Shown here piece after piece: positions 28,927 to 37,818 of a DNA stretch of 64,000 nucleotides. The position numbers and the translations under genes were made by a program. This DNA comes from Streptomyces sp. ITFR-21 (GTDB taxonomy: Bacteria > Actinomycetota > Actinomycetes > Streptomycetales > Streptomycetaceae), in contig NZ_CP134605.1 in the NCBI RefSeq assembly GCF_031844685.1, positions 6,236,001 through 6,300,000 on the forward strand. The letters run 5' to 3'. How positions within the stretch are numbered: position 1 is the stretch's first letter; every line of letters begins with the position of its first letter. Below the pieces are notes generated by a model that was not told where the DNA came from, searched no databases, and saw nothing but the letters and a program-made list of their open reading frames with translations.

Positions 28927-30222
28927 ATGAAGATCCAGGGCATCGAGTACAGGGAACTGGCCGAACGCTTCGGCACCCCCTTGTACGTCTACGACGCGGA
29001 AGTCCTCACCAGCACGATCACCGAGCTGCGCGGGGTGCTGCACCCGGCGATCGAGGTCTTCTTCTCGCTGAAGTCGAACCCGAACGTGAGCGTGTTCAAC
29101 ACCCTGCGGGCCGGCGGCGCACGCGCCGAGGTCTCCTCGCTGGTGGAGCTGCGCACCGCGCTGCTGGCCGGCGCGCAGCCGCACGACATCATCTTCCTCG
29201 GCCCCGGCAAGAGCGACCGCGAGCTGATCGCCTGCCTGGAGACCGGCATCTACGCGATCGTCTGCGAGTCCTTCGCCGAACTGGACCGGATCGAGCTGCT
29301 GGCCGCCGAACGCGACCTGTACCAGCGGGTGCTGCTGCGGATCAACCCGGCCGTCGCGGTCCAGGGGTCGCGGCTGACCATGGGCGGCAAGCCCCGCCAG
29401 TTCGGCATCGACGAGGCGGAGGTGCTGGCGGCGGGCGACCTGGCGTCGAAGTACCGGCACGCCGACGTCGCCGGGGTGCACGTCTACATGGGCACCCGCA
29501 TCCTCGACGCCGACGTGGTCGCCAAGAACACCCGCTACATCCTCGACCTGGCCGAGCGGGTGGTGAGCAGCACCGGCATCCGGCTCGACGCGGTCGACAT
29601 CGGCGGCGGCCTGGGCGTGGCGTACTTCGACGGCGAGGAGGACATCGACGCCAAGTCGGTCGCCGAGGTGCTCAACCCGATGCTGGAGGAGTTCGTCTCG
29701 CTGCACCCGGGCACCCGCCTGATCATGGAGTCCGGCCGCTACCTGGCCGGCCGGGCCGGGGTGTACGTGCTCGGCGTCCGGTACGTCAAGGAGTCCATGG
29801 GCGAGCGGTTCGCCGTCGCGGACGGCGGCACCCATCACCACATGGCCGCGGTCGGCATCGGCTCCTTCGTCAAGCGCAACTTCCCCGCCGTCGCGCTCGA
29901 CCGCGACGAGGACGCCGACCCCGGTGAGCTCCAGTCCTGGAACGTCACCGGCCCGCTGTGCACCCCCAACGACACCCTCCTCAAGCACGCCCAGCTGCCG
30001 GCGCTCGAACCCGGCGACCTGATCGGCGTACTGCGCTCGGGCGCCTACGGGCCCTCCGCGTCGCCCGGCCTCTTCCTCAGCCACGGCTTCCCGGCCGAGG
30101 TCCTGGTCCACGACGGCCAGGCGCACCTGGTACGGGACCGCGACCAGCCGGAGGACCTGCTGCGCCCCCAGCACCTGCTCGACCTGACCGCCACCACCGC
30201 CACCACGACGTCCGGAAAGTGA
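28927..30222 (+). CDS. Fold-type III PLP decarboxylase (DAPDC/BtrK-like)
   Basis: A 431-aa enzyme of the diaminopimelate/ornithine decarboxylase alanine-racemase fold. The PLP lysine is Lys49 in FFSLKSNPN. The glycine-rich phosphate loop is DIGGGLGVAY, and the C-terminal active-site stretch is GPLCTPNDTL. In butirosin, the homologous BtrK removes the alpha-carboxylate of an ACP-bound glutamate to give an aminobutyryl starter. The gene order ligase-decarboxylase-ACP here supports the same logic. It starts at an ATG behind GGAAGGAG, 43 bp after the ATP-grasp gene. Confidence 0.87.
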   Translation: MKIQGIEYRELAERFGTPLYVYDAEVLTSTITELRGVLHPAIEVFFSLKSNPNVSVFNTLRAGGARAEVSSLVELRTALLAGAQPHDIIFLGPGKSDRELIACLETGIYAIVCESFAELDRIELLAAERDLYQRVLLRINPAVAVQGSRLTMGGKPRQFGIDEAEVLAAGDLASKYRHADVAGVHVYMGTRILDADVVAKNTRYILDLAERVVSSTGIRLDAVDIGGGLGVAYFDGEEDIDAKSVAEVLNPMLEEFVSLHPGTRLIMESGRYLAGRAGVYVLGVRYVKESMGERFAVADGGTHHHMAAVGIGSFVKRNFPAVALDRDEDADPGELQSWNVTGPLCTPNDTLLKHAQLPALEPGDLIGVLRSGAYGPSASPGLFLSHGFPAEVLVHDGQAHLVRDRDQPEDLLRPQHLLDLTATTATTTSGK

Positions 30223-30227
30223 GACCG

Positions 30228-30491
30228 ATGAACCGCTCGCAGATCATCAACCACGTCAGCATCGCCCTGTCCACCGTCCTCAACCGCGAGGTGCCGCAGC
30301 TGACCGAGGAGTCCCGGCTCTTCGAGGACCTGGCCCTGGACTCCACCAGCGTCATCGAGCTGCTGATGGGCCTGGAGGACACCATCGCGCTGGAGATCGA
30401 CCCGGACGAGCTGGAGCCGGAGGTGTTCCGTACCGTCGGCAGCCTCACGGACTACATCGAGGCCGGATTCGCCAAGACCGCGGCGGTCTGA
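30228..30491 (+). CDS. Acyl carrier protein (BtrI-like)
   Basis: An 87-aa acidic carrier protein. The phosphopantetheine Ser39 is in LALDSTSVIELLMGLED, where DST replaces the usual DSL, as I recall for amino-acyl carriers of the BtrI kind. It ends in an acidic helix (EIDPDELEPEVF). It lies 5 bp after the decarboxylase gene, so it is the likely scaffold on which the amino acid is loaded and decarboxylated. Confidence 0.88.
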   Translation: MNRSQIINHVSIALSTVLNREVPQLTEESRLFEDLALDSTSVIELLMGLEDTIALEIDPDELEPEVFRTVGSLTDYIEAGFAKTAAV

Positions 30492-30495
30492 CGCC

Positions 30496-31386
30496 ATGAC
30501 CCCGCTGAAGACGCTGACGCGCCCGGACACGGATGGCACGCCGCCGAGGACAGCCGGGGTCCGCTTGTCCGGCATCGTCCACGAGGTGTTCGGGGAGCGT
30601 ACCCAACCGCTGATCGGCGGGGACGTCCAGCTCGCCCACGACATGCTCAAGGCGTACGGCCGGGGCGACGAGTTCGAGTCCTTCCTCGCGCGCAGCGGCA
30701 ACGGCTTCATCGCGATGAGCGACGCGCTCCTGGCGAAGCTGCCGGAGCCGCTGCCCGAGCTGGACGCGGTACTCCTCGCCTACCAGTCGCCGGACCTCTA
30801 CTACTCCGACGTGGCCGGCTGCTACCTCGCGCAGCTGCCCGGCTCCCCGGTGCCGTGTTCGGTCGCCGAGCAGGGTCCGGGCGCGGTCTTCACCGCGCTG
30901 CGGATCGCGGCCGGCATGACCGCGCTCGGCGAACTGCGGCACGGCGCGCTGTTCGTCTACGACCAGAACGGCGCGGTGTGGGAGGCCGACGAGGAGGTGC
31001 AGGCCCGCCCGGACGCGGCGGTCATGATCCGGCTGGACGCCGAGGGCGACCTGCTGGTCACCGAGCTGACCGAGGTGCGCACCCGCGAGGCCGGCGACCT
31101 GTCACCGGCGCAGGCCCTGGAGCGGGCCCTGGCCGGGCACGCCGGGGTCAGGGCGCTGATCGGCCCGGTGCTGGCCGCCGAGGTGGCCGGCTCACCGGTC
31201 GCCGACCGTGTCGAGGCGGCCTCGCCGGACGCCTGGTGCACCGGGGTGTGGGCGGAGCTCGGCCGGGTATGGCCGGTCGCGGAACCGGTACTGATCGCCG
31301 ACTACGACCGGGCGGGCGGCCGCTTCCACAGCTGCCTGCTGGTGCCGGACGGCCGGCCGGACCCCGAGCAGGGGCAGCTGTCATGA
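30496..31386 (+). CDS. Degenerate thiolase-fold (KAS-like) protein without catalytic Cys
   Basis: A 296-aa protein with segments recalling the N-terminal half of ketosynthases (LDAVLLAYQSPDLYY, then SVAEQGPGAVFTALRIAAGM). Where FabH has Cys in an A-C-x-G motif, this protein has QGPGA. It may be a scaffold, a chain-length or decarboxylase partner of the neighbouring KASIII, or a nonenzymatic subunit. It overlaps the next KASIII gene by 4 nt, consistent with stoichiometric pairing. The fold assignment comes from weak motifs only. Confidence 0.6.
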   Translation: MTPLKTLTRPDTDGTPPRTAGVRLSGIVHEVFGERTQPLIGGDVQLAHDMLKAYGRGDEFESFLARSGNGFIAMSDALLAKLPEPLPELDAVLLAYQSPDLYYSDVAGCYLAQLPGSPVPCSVAEQGPGAVFTALRIAAGMTALGELRHGALFVYDQNGAVWEADEEVQARPDAAVMIRLDAEGDLLVTELTEVRTREAGDLSPAQALERALAGHAGVRALIGPVLAAEVAGSPVADRVEAASPDAWCTGVWAELGRVWPVAEPVLIADYDRAGGRFHSCLLVPDGRPDPEQGQLS

Positions 31387-32339
31387 CCACCGGCCTGTCC
31401 CGTATCGCGGTCCGGCTGCCCAGCCGGATGGAGCCGGTCGACGACGTCCTGACCCGGCTCGACCGCGGCGTCACCGAACGCAAGATGTTCGCCAAGGTCT
31501 ACGGACTCCAGCAGAGCCCGACCCTCGCCGACGGCGAGCGGACTGAGGATTTGCTGGCCGAGGCCGGCCGTGCCGCCCTCGACGGCGGCACGGCGGGACT
31601 CGTCCTGTACGGGCACACCCTGCTCACCCAGGAGTTCGGCTACCGGGGCGGCTTCCCCGACCGGCTCCGCGCCGAACTGGGCCTGCCCGGCGCCCGCTTC
31701 TACGGGCTCTCGCACATCAACTGCACCTCCGTACTGCGCTCCATCGAGCTGGGCCGCCGCTTCCTGGCCCGGCCCGGGGCCGACCCCGACGACCGGGTAC
31801 TGGTACTCGGCGGCGACCACGGCAGCATCAACGACCGGTCCCGGTTCGTACCGGGCATGACGGTCGGCGGGGACGGGGTGGTGGCCTTCATGGTGCACCG
31901 CACCGGTCCCGGCCGCCCGGCCCGGTTCCGGTACCTCAGCGGCGCGGCCGGCCGTGACGCCCGCTTCCACAGCAACCTGCGGATGACGGCGGAGGAGTTC
32001 GCGCTGTTCGGCAAGGTCTGCGCCGAGCAGGCGGTCGTCACCGTACGCCGCGCCGCGCACGAGGCCGGCCTCGGCCTCGGCGACATCGACTGGGTGATGC
32101 CGCACCTGTCCAACCGGATGTTCTGGCGCACCTTCAGCAGCGAGTCGGGCATCCCCAAGGACCGGATCTGCCTGGACCTGATCCCCCGGCAGGGCCACAA
32201 CTTCGGCGCGGACGCGCTGATGGCGCTCGACCACGCCGACCGAACGGGACGGCTGCGCCCCGGCGACCGCTGCGCGCTCGTCTCACTCGGACAGGGCGCC
32301 TACTTCCAGGCGTTCATCTTCGAAGTCGCGGAGGACTGA
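31383..32339 (+). CDS. Second KASIII-like ketosynthase/acyltransferase
   Basis: A 318-aa FabH-fold protein similar in layout to the first: Cys114 in SHINCTSV, His241 in MPHLSNRMFW, His272 in RQGHNFGAD. The nucleophile and both His positions are kept, so it should be catalytically competent. Its start overlaps the stop of the Cys-less partner, suggesting a heteromeric complex. A role in starter condensation or acyl transfer is inferred. Confidence 0.82.
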   Translation: MTTGLSRIAVRLPSRMEPVDDVLTRLDRGVTERKMFAKVYGLQQSPTLADGERTEDLLAEAGRAALDGGTAGLVLYGHTLLTQEFGYRGGFPDRLRAELGLPGARFYGLSHINCTSVLRSIELGRRFLARPGADPDDRVLVLGGDHGSINDRSRFVPGMTVGGDGVVAFMVHRTGPGRPARFRYLSGAAGRDARFHSNLRMTAEEFALFGKVCAEQAVVTVRRAAHEAGLGLGDIDWVMPHLSNRMFWRTFSSESGIPKDRICLDLIPRQGHNFGADALMALDHADRTGRLRPGDRCALVSLGQGAYFQAFIFEVAED

Positions 32340-32933
32340 ATGAGCACCGCCATGCAGGAATGCGAGAGGACAGCGAGAGACGAGGGACTCGCGGCGGGTC
32401 TCGACGCCGCCCTGTCCGGGATCGAGGTGACCGGTACGGCGCCCGGCCGCTATGCCGCGGTCAGTATCCGGCAGGTGCCGGCCGGGAGCAGCGTACGCAC
32501 CCACAGCATCGCCGACCGCGAGGACGTGGTCTTCGTGGAGTGCCCGGGGGAGCGACCCGGCGGCCCCCGGGTGGCCGAGGTCGGCCGGCTGCTGGCCGCG
32601 GTCCGGCTGGGCCTGGCCCGCCGGCTGCTCGACCAGGCCGTCGAGCACCTGACGGAGCGCACCGGCGGCGGCGAGCCGCTGATCCGCAAGCAGATGGTCA
32701 CCGGCAACATCGCCGACATCATCGGCGAGGTGGAGCTGCTGCGGGCCTACGCGCAGTCGCGGACCGACCCGGCGGCGGTCGGCGACCTGCACAACCGGAT
32801 CGACGACCTGGGACGGCAGGTGGCCAAGCTCTTCGGCGCCATCGGCTACATCGCAGACCACCCGGCACGGGCGCTGTACGTCTCGTCGCTGGTGGCCAAC
32901 ACGTGGATCGGCAGACAGGGGGCAGAGGAATGA
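32340..32933 (+). CDS. Acyl-CoA dehydrogenase C-terminal-domain-like protein
   Basis: A 197-aa protein beginning immediately after the previous stop. Its second half resembles the C-terminal four-helix domain of acyl-CoA dehydrogenases (LAAVRLGLARRLLDQAVEHL, IADIIGEVELLRAYAQ). The N-terminal and beta domains are missing. It overlaps the full-length-type dehydrogenase by 4 nt, so it may be a partner subunit. This is a weak assignment. Confidence 0.55.
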   Translation: MSTAMQECERTARDEGLAAGLDAALSGIEVTGTAPGRYAAVSIRQVPAGSSVRTHSIADREDVVFVECPGERPGGPRVAEVGRLLAAVRLGLARRLLDQAVEHLTERTGGGEPLIRKQMVTGNIADIIGEVELLRAYAQSRTDPAAVGDLHNRIDDLGRQVAKLFGAIGYIADHPARALYVSSLVANTWIGRQGAEE

Positions 32934-34069
32934 TCGACTTCGACGCGAGGCTGCGCGCGATACGGGACGCCACCCGTGAGGCGGCCGAGGACCTGCGGGC
33001 CCGGGCGCTGTCGGTGGACGCCGACCCGGACGCGATGGAGCAGCACTTCGACTCCCCGACCTTCGCCCTGATGCGGCGGGCCGGCACCCCGGAGGCGTAC
33101 CGCGAGCCGGTGCCCGGTCTCACCGACGACCTGCTGGACGAGTCCTCCTGCCTGGAGACCGTGGTCGGCACGCTGGAACTCGCCCGCGGCGACGCCGGGA
33201 TGATCCTGGCCGCGCCCGGCCCCGCGCTGGCCGGCGTCATCGTCCGGCTGCTGGGCGACGACGAGCAGCAGAAGCGGTTCTTCACCAAGCTGCACGGCGG
33301 CCGGGTGCACACCTTCTTCGCGATGACCGAACCCGGCCGCGGCAACGACGCGACCGCCATGGAGACCCGGCTGGAGCGCGACGGCGGCGACGGCTGGCTG
33401 CTGCACGGCAAGAAGCGCTACATCGGCAACGGCGCCCGCGGCGGCATCGGCGTGGTCTTCGCCCGCACCGGCCCGTCCGCGCTGTCCATCCGCGCCGCCC
33501 TGGTCGAGCCCGGCGGGCCCGGCTGGTACGGCGAGCGCCTCGACATGATCGGCCTGCGCGGCGCCTACCTGAGCGAACTGCGCTTCGACGGCGTACCGGT
33601 GGCCGGCGACATGCTGCTCGGCCGGCACCTGCCGGTCACCCGGCGCGGCATGTGGGGCGCGATCAAGACCTTCAACAACATGCGCATCCAGGTGGCCGCC
33701 GCCGCGGTCGGCACCGCACTGGCCATGACCGAGTACGTCGCGGAGTACCGCAAGAACGCCCCCGGCATCCACCAGGCCACCAACAGGGCCGAGGCCGCCC
33801 GCGAGCTCATCTACGAGGCCGCCGCGCGGATCGACCGCGACCCGGAGCGCGGCTACCTGTCGAACGTCGCCAAGGTCGGCGCCACCGGGATGGCCGAGCA
33901 GATCTCCCGCTGGGCGTGCGGCGCGCTCGGCCCGGCCGGCCTGCTGGAGCACCCGCTGCTGGAGAAGTGGAGCCGGGACGTGTGCGCCTTCGAGTTCATG
34001 GAGGGCACCGGCAACATCCAGCGGCTGCACGTGGCCAAGGGCTACCAGGCGGGGGACGCGGATGTCTGA
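32930..34069 (+). CDS. Acyl-CoA dehydrogenase family flavoprotein
   Basis: A 379-aa protein with the ACAD middle-domain signature FFAMTEPGRGND, the following GKKRYIGNGARG segment, and a C-terminal helical domain ending FEFMEGTGNIQRLHVAKGY. It should bind FAD and could introduce a double bond, or oxidise an amine or acyl chain, on an ACP- or CoA-bound intermediate. It is coupled to genes on both sides. Its substrate is unknown. Confidence 0.85.
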   Translation: MIDFDARLRAIRDATREAAEDLRARALSVDADPDAMEQHFDSPTFALMRRAGTPEAYREPVPGLTDDLLDESSCLETVVGTLELARGDAGMILAAPGPALAGVIVRLLGDDEQQKRFFTKLHGGRVHTFFAMTEPGRGNDATAMETRLERDGGDGWLLHGKKRYIGNGARGGIGVVFARTGPSALSIRAALVEPGGPGWYGERLDMIGLRGAYLSELRFDGVPVAGDMLLGRHLPVTRRGMWGAIKTFNNMRIQVAAAAVGTALAMTEYVAEYRKNAPGIHQATNRAEAARELIYEAAARIDRDPERGYLSNVAKVGATGMAEQISRWACGALGPAGLLEHPLLEKWSRDVCAFEFMEGTGNIQRLHVAKGYQAGDADV

Positions 34070-34955
34070 CACCGGCCCCGCGCGCAAGACCCCCGGGGAG
34101 ACCGCCCTCCTGGAGACGCCCGCCCCGGACCCCGCCCTGCACGCCGCCCCGGACTCCGCGCCGGACCCCGCCGTCTCGATCGCCTCCGCGACCGGCCTCA
34201 GCGTCACCGCGGTCGGCGTCGCCGTCCAGGAGCAGCCCGACTACCGGCCGGTGGCCGGGCTCGCCGCGGACGACGACCTGCTGCCGCTGGTGCGGGCGGT
34301 CGCCGACCTCAACGACATACCGCTGGACCGGCTGGAGATGCTCACCGACTCCGGCGACACCAAGAACGTCAGCGCCATGGCGCTGGCCGCCCTCGGCCGC
34401 CCCGACCGGCCGCAGCCGCTGTACTACGTACGGTCCGGGCCGCTGCCCGACCCGTACGTGGCCACCCTGGCCCGGCTGGTGCACGAGGCGGACTGGGCCG
34501 GCGAGGACACCGGCATCACCCACCTCGACGAACTGGGCGGCACCGCCGTCTTCGACCTGCTCGACTGGGCGGTCGGTGAAGGGCCCGGCGCGACCGCGCT
34601 GGTCTGCGACGAAGTCCTCTTCGCCGACTCCCGGCTCGGCCCGGTGCCGGCCGCCGCGGTCGCCCTGCGGGTGCGGCGCGGCCCCGGCCCGCTGGAGGTC
34701 CTCGCCGTCGGCGAGGGCACGCCCGGCGCCTGGCCCCGCAACGCCGCCGACCACCGTTTCACCGGCCGCCGCGCCTGCGACGGCTGGATCGCGCTCGGCC
34801 GGGCGCTGGCCGACGGCCGGATCGCCGACGGCGACCGGCTGCTGCTGCACACCCGCGGCGAACACCGGGAGGGCTGGCTGCTGCTGCGCGCGGCGGACAC
34901 CGCCGGCCTCGAACTGGCCGACGCGCACAACGGCCCGAGGAGCGCCGGAGCATGA
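34062..34955 (+). CDS. Unrecognised protein, possibly degenerate thiolase-like
   Basis: A 297-aa protein with an N-terminal Pro/Ala-rich segment of about 40 residues. The body has KASIII-like hints (GPGATALVCDEVLFAD, then DGWIALGRALADGRIADGD, LLLHTRGEHREGWLLL) but no convincing Cys-His-Asn set. It overlaps the dehydrogenase gene by 8 nt and the MATE gene by 4 nt. I do not assign a function. With the Cys-less protein upstream, it may be another noncatalytic ketosynthase-like subunit. Confidence 0.5.
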   Translation: MSDTGPARKTPGETALLETPAPDPALHAAPDSAPDPAVSIASATGLSVTAVGVAVQEQPDYRPVAGLAADDDLLPLVRAVADLNDIPLDRLEMLTDSGDTKNVSAMALAALGRPDRPQPLYYVRSGPLPDPYVATLARLVHEADWAGEDTGITHLDELGGTAVFDLLDWAVGEGPGATALVCDEVLFADSRLGPVPAAAVALRVRRGPGPLEVLAVGEGTPGAWPRNAADHRFTGRRACDGWIALGRALADGRIADGDRLLLHTRGEHREGWLLLRAADTAGLELADAHNGPRSAGA

Positions 34956-36358
34956 GCAACGACACGCTGAACGGCGAGGCAGTGGAGGAACAGGCCGCGG
35001 CGCCGCCCGCCGCCCCGGACGGCTCGGCCGTCTCCTACCGGCGGATCCTGCGGATGGCACTGCCCATGGTGCTCTCCACCGCCACCGGCATCGGCTCGCA
35101 GGTGGTGGTCACCGGACTCATCGGCCGGATCGGCGGCGACGCGCTGTACGTCCGCTCGGTCTACACGCCCATCGCGTACCTCTTCCTGGCGGTGACCACC
35201 GGCCTCGCGGTCACCTTGCAGGTGTGCGTCGCCCAGGCGTGGGGCCGCGGCGAGCCGTCGCTGATCTCCCGCCACCTCGGCAGCGTCGCCCGCGCCGGGA
35301 CGGTGGTGTTCGTGCTGCTCGGCGCGCTGCTGGTGGCGCTGAGCGGCCCGCTGGGCGACGCCGTGGAGATCGCCCGCGACCGCAGCGGCACCTTCCACAC
35401 CTTCCTGGCGGCCATGGCCGGCGCCGCCCTGCTCGGCATGCTCGGCGAACTGACCTCGTCGGTGCTGCGCGGCCTGGGCCGTACCGGCGTGGCCGCCGTC
35501 ATCACCGCCCTGTACGTGGCGCTCAACCTCGGCATCATCATCGTCGCCGGGCCGGTGCTCGGCGGCGGCCTGATGGTCGTCCCGTTCGCCGCGGGCGCCG
35601 CCGGGCTGGTGGAGATCGCGCTCGGCACGGTCGTGCTGGCCCGCGCCGGGGTGCTCACCCCCGGCACCCTGCGCGGCTGGCTGCCGCAGACGCCGCGGAC
35701 GCTGCTGCGGATCGGCCTGCCGGTCGGCGCCTCGTCGGTCGTGCTGGCCGTGGTCAACCTGGTGCTGCTGCGGATCGTGGCACCGGCCGGCCAGCAGGCG
35801 GTGGCCGGATTCACCGTGGGCTACACCGTGCAGACCGCCGTCATCGTCCCCGCGATCGGCCTCGGCTCGGCGGTCTCGGTGCTGATGAACCAGAACCTGG
35901 CCGGCGGCGGCCTGGCCGAGGCCCGCACGGTGTTCCGGCGCGGGCTGCTGCTGGCCGCCGCCGGGTACGCGCTGGTGACCGTGGTGATGCTGGTGGCCGG
36001 CGGCCCGCTGGCCGACCTGCTCTCCGGCGACCCCGCCGTCGCCCACCAGGCACGGCACTTCCTGGCCATCGTCGGCCCGGTGTTCGGCTGCACCGGCCTG
36101 ATGCTCACCGTGCTCACCGTCATGGAACAGGTCGGCCACGGCCTGCTGGCGGTGATCCTCAACAGCAGCTACTTCGCCGCGATCCTGGTGGTCGGCTGGA
36201 TCGCCGTCCACGTCCGGCACGACGTCACCGCCCTGTACTGGACGATGGCCATCGCCGCCGCCGCCAGCCTGATCACCGGACTGCCGGCCGCCAGCCGCGC
36301 CGCCCTGCGACCGCGCGTACTGCCGCGCGGCCCCGAACCCGTACAGGAGCAGGCATGA
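34952..36358 (+). CDS. MATE family efflux transporter
   Basis: A 468-aa membrane protein with about twelve hydrophobic spans. It carries MATE-type segments such as RILRMALPMVLSTATGIGSQ at the first helix and a pseudo-symmetrical second half starting LLRIGLPVGASSVVLAVVNL. MATE pumps export cationic compounds using proton or sodium gradients. A cationic or amine-rich product would suit this role. It is placed between biosynthetic genes with 4-nt overlaps. Confidence 0.87.
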   Translation: MSNDTLNGEAVEEQAAAPPAAPDGSAVSYRRILRMALPMVLSTATGIGSQVVVTGLIGRIGGDALYVRSVYTPIAYLFLAVTTGLAVTLQVCVAQAWGRGEPSLISRHLGSVARAGTVVFVLLGALLVALSGPLGDAVEIARDRSGTFHTFLAAMAGAALLGMLGELTSSVLRGLGRTGVAAVITALYVALNLGIIIVAGPVLGGGLMVVPFAAGAAGLVEIALGTVVLARAGVLTPGTLRGWLPQTPRTLLRIGLPVGASSVVLAVVNLVLLRIVAPAGQQAVAGFTVGYTVQTAVIVPAIGLGSAVSVLMNQNLAGGGLAEARTVFRRGLLLAAAGYALVTVVMLVAGGPLADLLSGDPAVAHQARHFLAIVGPVFGCTGLMLTVLTVMEQVGHGLLAVILNSSYFAAILVVGWIAVHVRHDVTALYWTMAIAAAASLITGLPAASRAALRPRVLPRGPEPVQEQA

Positions 36359-36864
36359 CCACCCTGTCCACCGCCGGGCCGGCGACCGCCTGGGCCGGCC
36401 GCCCCGTCACGGGCGCCGACCTCCCGGCGGTACTGGACCTGTTCGCCCGACCGGACTTCTTCTTCCGCACCGCGCAGCCCGACACCCTCTCCCAGGCCGA
36501 GATCACCGAACTGGCCGGCGACGGCACCCACCTGATCACCGCGGACGGCCTGCCGGCCGGCCTGTGGGCGGCCGAGCCGACCGGCGGCGAGCACGCCTGC
36601 CACTACTCGCTGGACCTGAGGCTGAGCGCCGCCCTGTCCGACGAGCAGTGGCAGGACGCCTACCGCCAGGTCGTGGCGGCGCTGCGGCTGCGGACCGAGG
36701 TGGTCCGGCTGACCGTGCGGGCCGGCGAGTTCGACGAGCGCTGGACCCGGACACTGCACGAACTCGGCCTGCGCTACGAGGGGCTGCTCGACGGCGTGGT
36801 CCTGCACGACGGACACCGCTACGGCTACCACTACTTCTCGCAGATCTGGATGGACCGGCCATGA
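36355..36864 (+). CDS. GNAT-like acyltransferase 1
   Basis: A 169-aa protein in the size range of GNAT N-acyltransferases. It has an N-terminal strand-helix, LHELGLRYEGLLDGVVLHDG as the C-terminal strand pair and a final GYHYFSQIWMDRP. The acetyl-CoA loop (R/Q-x-x-G-x-G/A) is not obvious. It is the first of four consecutive GNAT-like genes, all joined by 4- or 8-nt overlaps. Acyl transfer to an amine is a family-level inference. Confidence 0.65.
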   Translation: MTTLSTAGPATAWAGRPVTGADLPAVLDLFARPDFFFRTAQPDTLSQAEITELAGDGTHLITADGLPAGLWAAEPTGGEHACHYSLDLRLSAALSDEQWQDAYRQVVAALRLRTEVVRLTVRAGEFDERWTRTLHELGLRYEGLLDGVVLHDGHRYGYHYFSQIWMDRP

Positions 36865-37325
36865 GACTGAGCGGATACCGCGACACCGACCGCGACCTGC
36901 TGCACGGCCACTGGCTGCGCGGCGAGCTGCTCGGCCTGCCGCTCGGCCCGCGCCCCGCCCTGGCCGAACCGGTCAGCGTGCCGCCGCCCGGCGGGCGGGG
37001 GGACGAGCGGCTGTACGTGATCCGCGACACCGCGTTCGTCCGGATCACCGGCATCGACTGGATCGCCCGCCGCGGACGGCTGGAGACCGGTCTGCGCGAG
37101 GAGGCGGCGGCCGACGCCAAGACGGTGCTGGCCCAGGCCGTGGCCCACGCCTTCGACGTACTGGGCCTGCGGCGGGTCCACGGCACCTTCACCCCGCTGG
37201 CCGGCGCGTCCACCGAGCCGCTGGAGGCGGCCGGGTTCGTCCGCGAGGCCCGCTGGCCGCAGGCGCTGTGGCACGACGGCGGCACCGTCGACCGCGAGGT
37301 CTGGGGGGTGCTGCGCGATGTCTGA
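36861..37325 (+). CDS. GNAT-like acyltransferase 2
   Basis: A 154-aa protein: RLSGYRDTDRDLL at the N-terminus is typical of GNATs, with AVAHAFDVLGLRRVHGTFTP in the cofactor-binding half and LEAAGFVREARW as the usual neighbour-strand motif before the C-terminus. Both ends overlap neighbours. Its acyl donor could be an ACP thioester from this operon, not acetyl-CoA. Confidence 0.7.
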   Translation: MRLSGYRDTDRDLLHGHWLRGELLGLPLGPRPALAEPVSVPPPGGRGDERLYVIRDTAFVRITGIDWIARRGRLETGLREEAAADAKTVLAQAVAHAFDVLGLRRVHGTFTPLAGASTEPLEAAGFVREARWPQALWHDGGTVDREVWGVLRDV

Positions 37326-37818
37326 CACCCGGACCGCCCCGGCCGCCCCCGCGCCGGCGGACACCCCCGCCCCGGCCGGCCAGGTCACCGCGCTCGCCCC
37401 GCTCGCCCCCGCAGAGGCCGCCGCCCGGCTGCGGACCGGCGGCACCCGCGGCTTCCTCGACCTGGACCCGGTCACCCAGAACGACGCGCTGATCGTCCGG
37501 CTGCTCGCCGAGCAGGACGCGACGGTCTTCGCCCATGGCGACGCCCTGGTCGGCGCCCGGCCGAACCCCGGCAACCCCCGGCAGGCGGTGGTCGCCACCA
37601 CCTCCGCCGACCCCGAACCGCTCGCCGCACTCGCCGAGTTCCTGCGGGTCTACCGGCGGCACACCTCCCTGGTCGCGGTCACCGGCGCGGACGAGCCGGC
37701 CAGGACCGCGCTGGCCGCGTCCGGCTTCACCGAGGTCGGGGTGCTGCGCGGGCACTGGTACCGGTCCGGCGCCTACCACGACGCACACCTCCACCATCTG
37801 CCGCTGGAGCCGCAATGA
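37318..37818 (+). CDS. GNAT-like acyltransferase 3
   Basis: A 166-aa protein with a 40-residue Ala/Pro-rich start. The C-terminal GNAT signature is ARTALAASGFTEVGVLRGHW, followed by YHDAHLHHLPLE. The donor-binding P-loop is poorly conserved. It overlaps the previous gene by 8 nt and the next by 4 nt. Confidence 0.65.
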   Translation: MSDTRTAPAAPAPADTPAPAGQVTALAPLAPAEAAARLRTGGTRGFLDLDPVTQNDALIVRLLAEQDATVFAHGDALVGARPNPGNPRQAVVATTSADPEPLAALAEFLRVYRRHTSLVAVTGADEPARTALAASGFTEVGVLRGHWYRSGAYHDAHLHHLPLEPQ

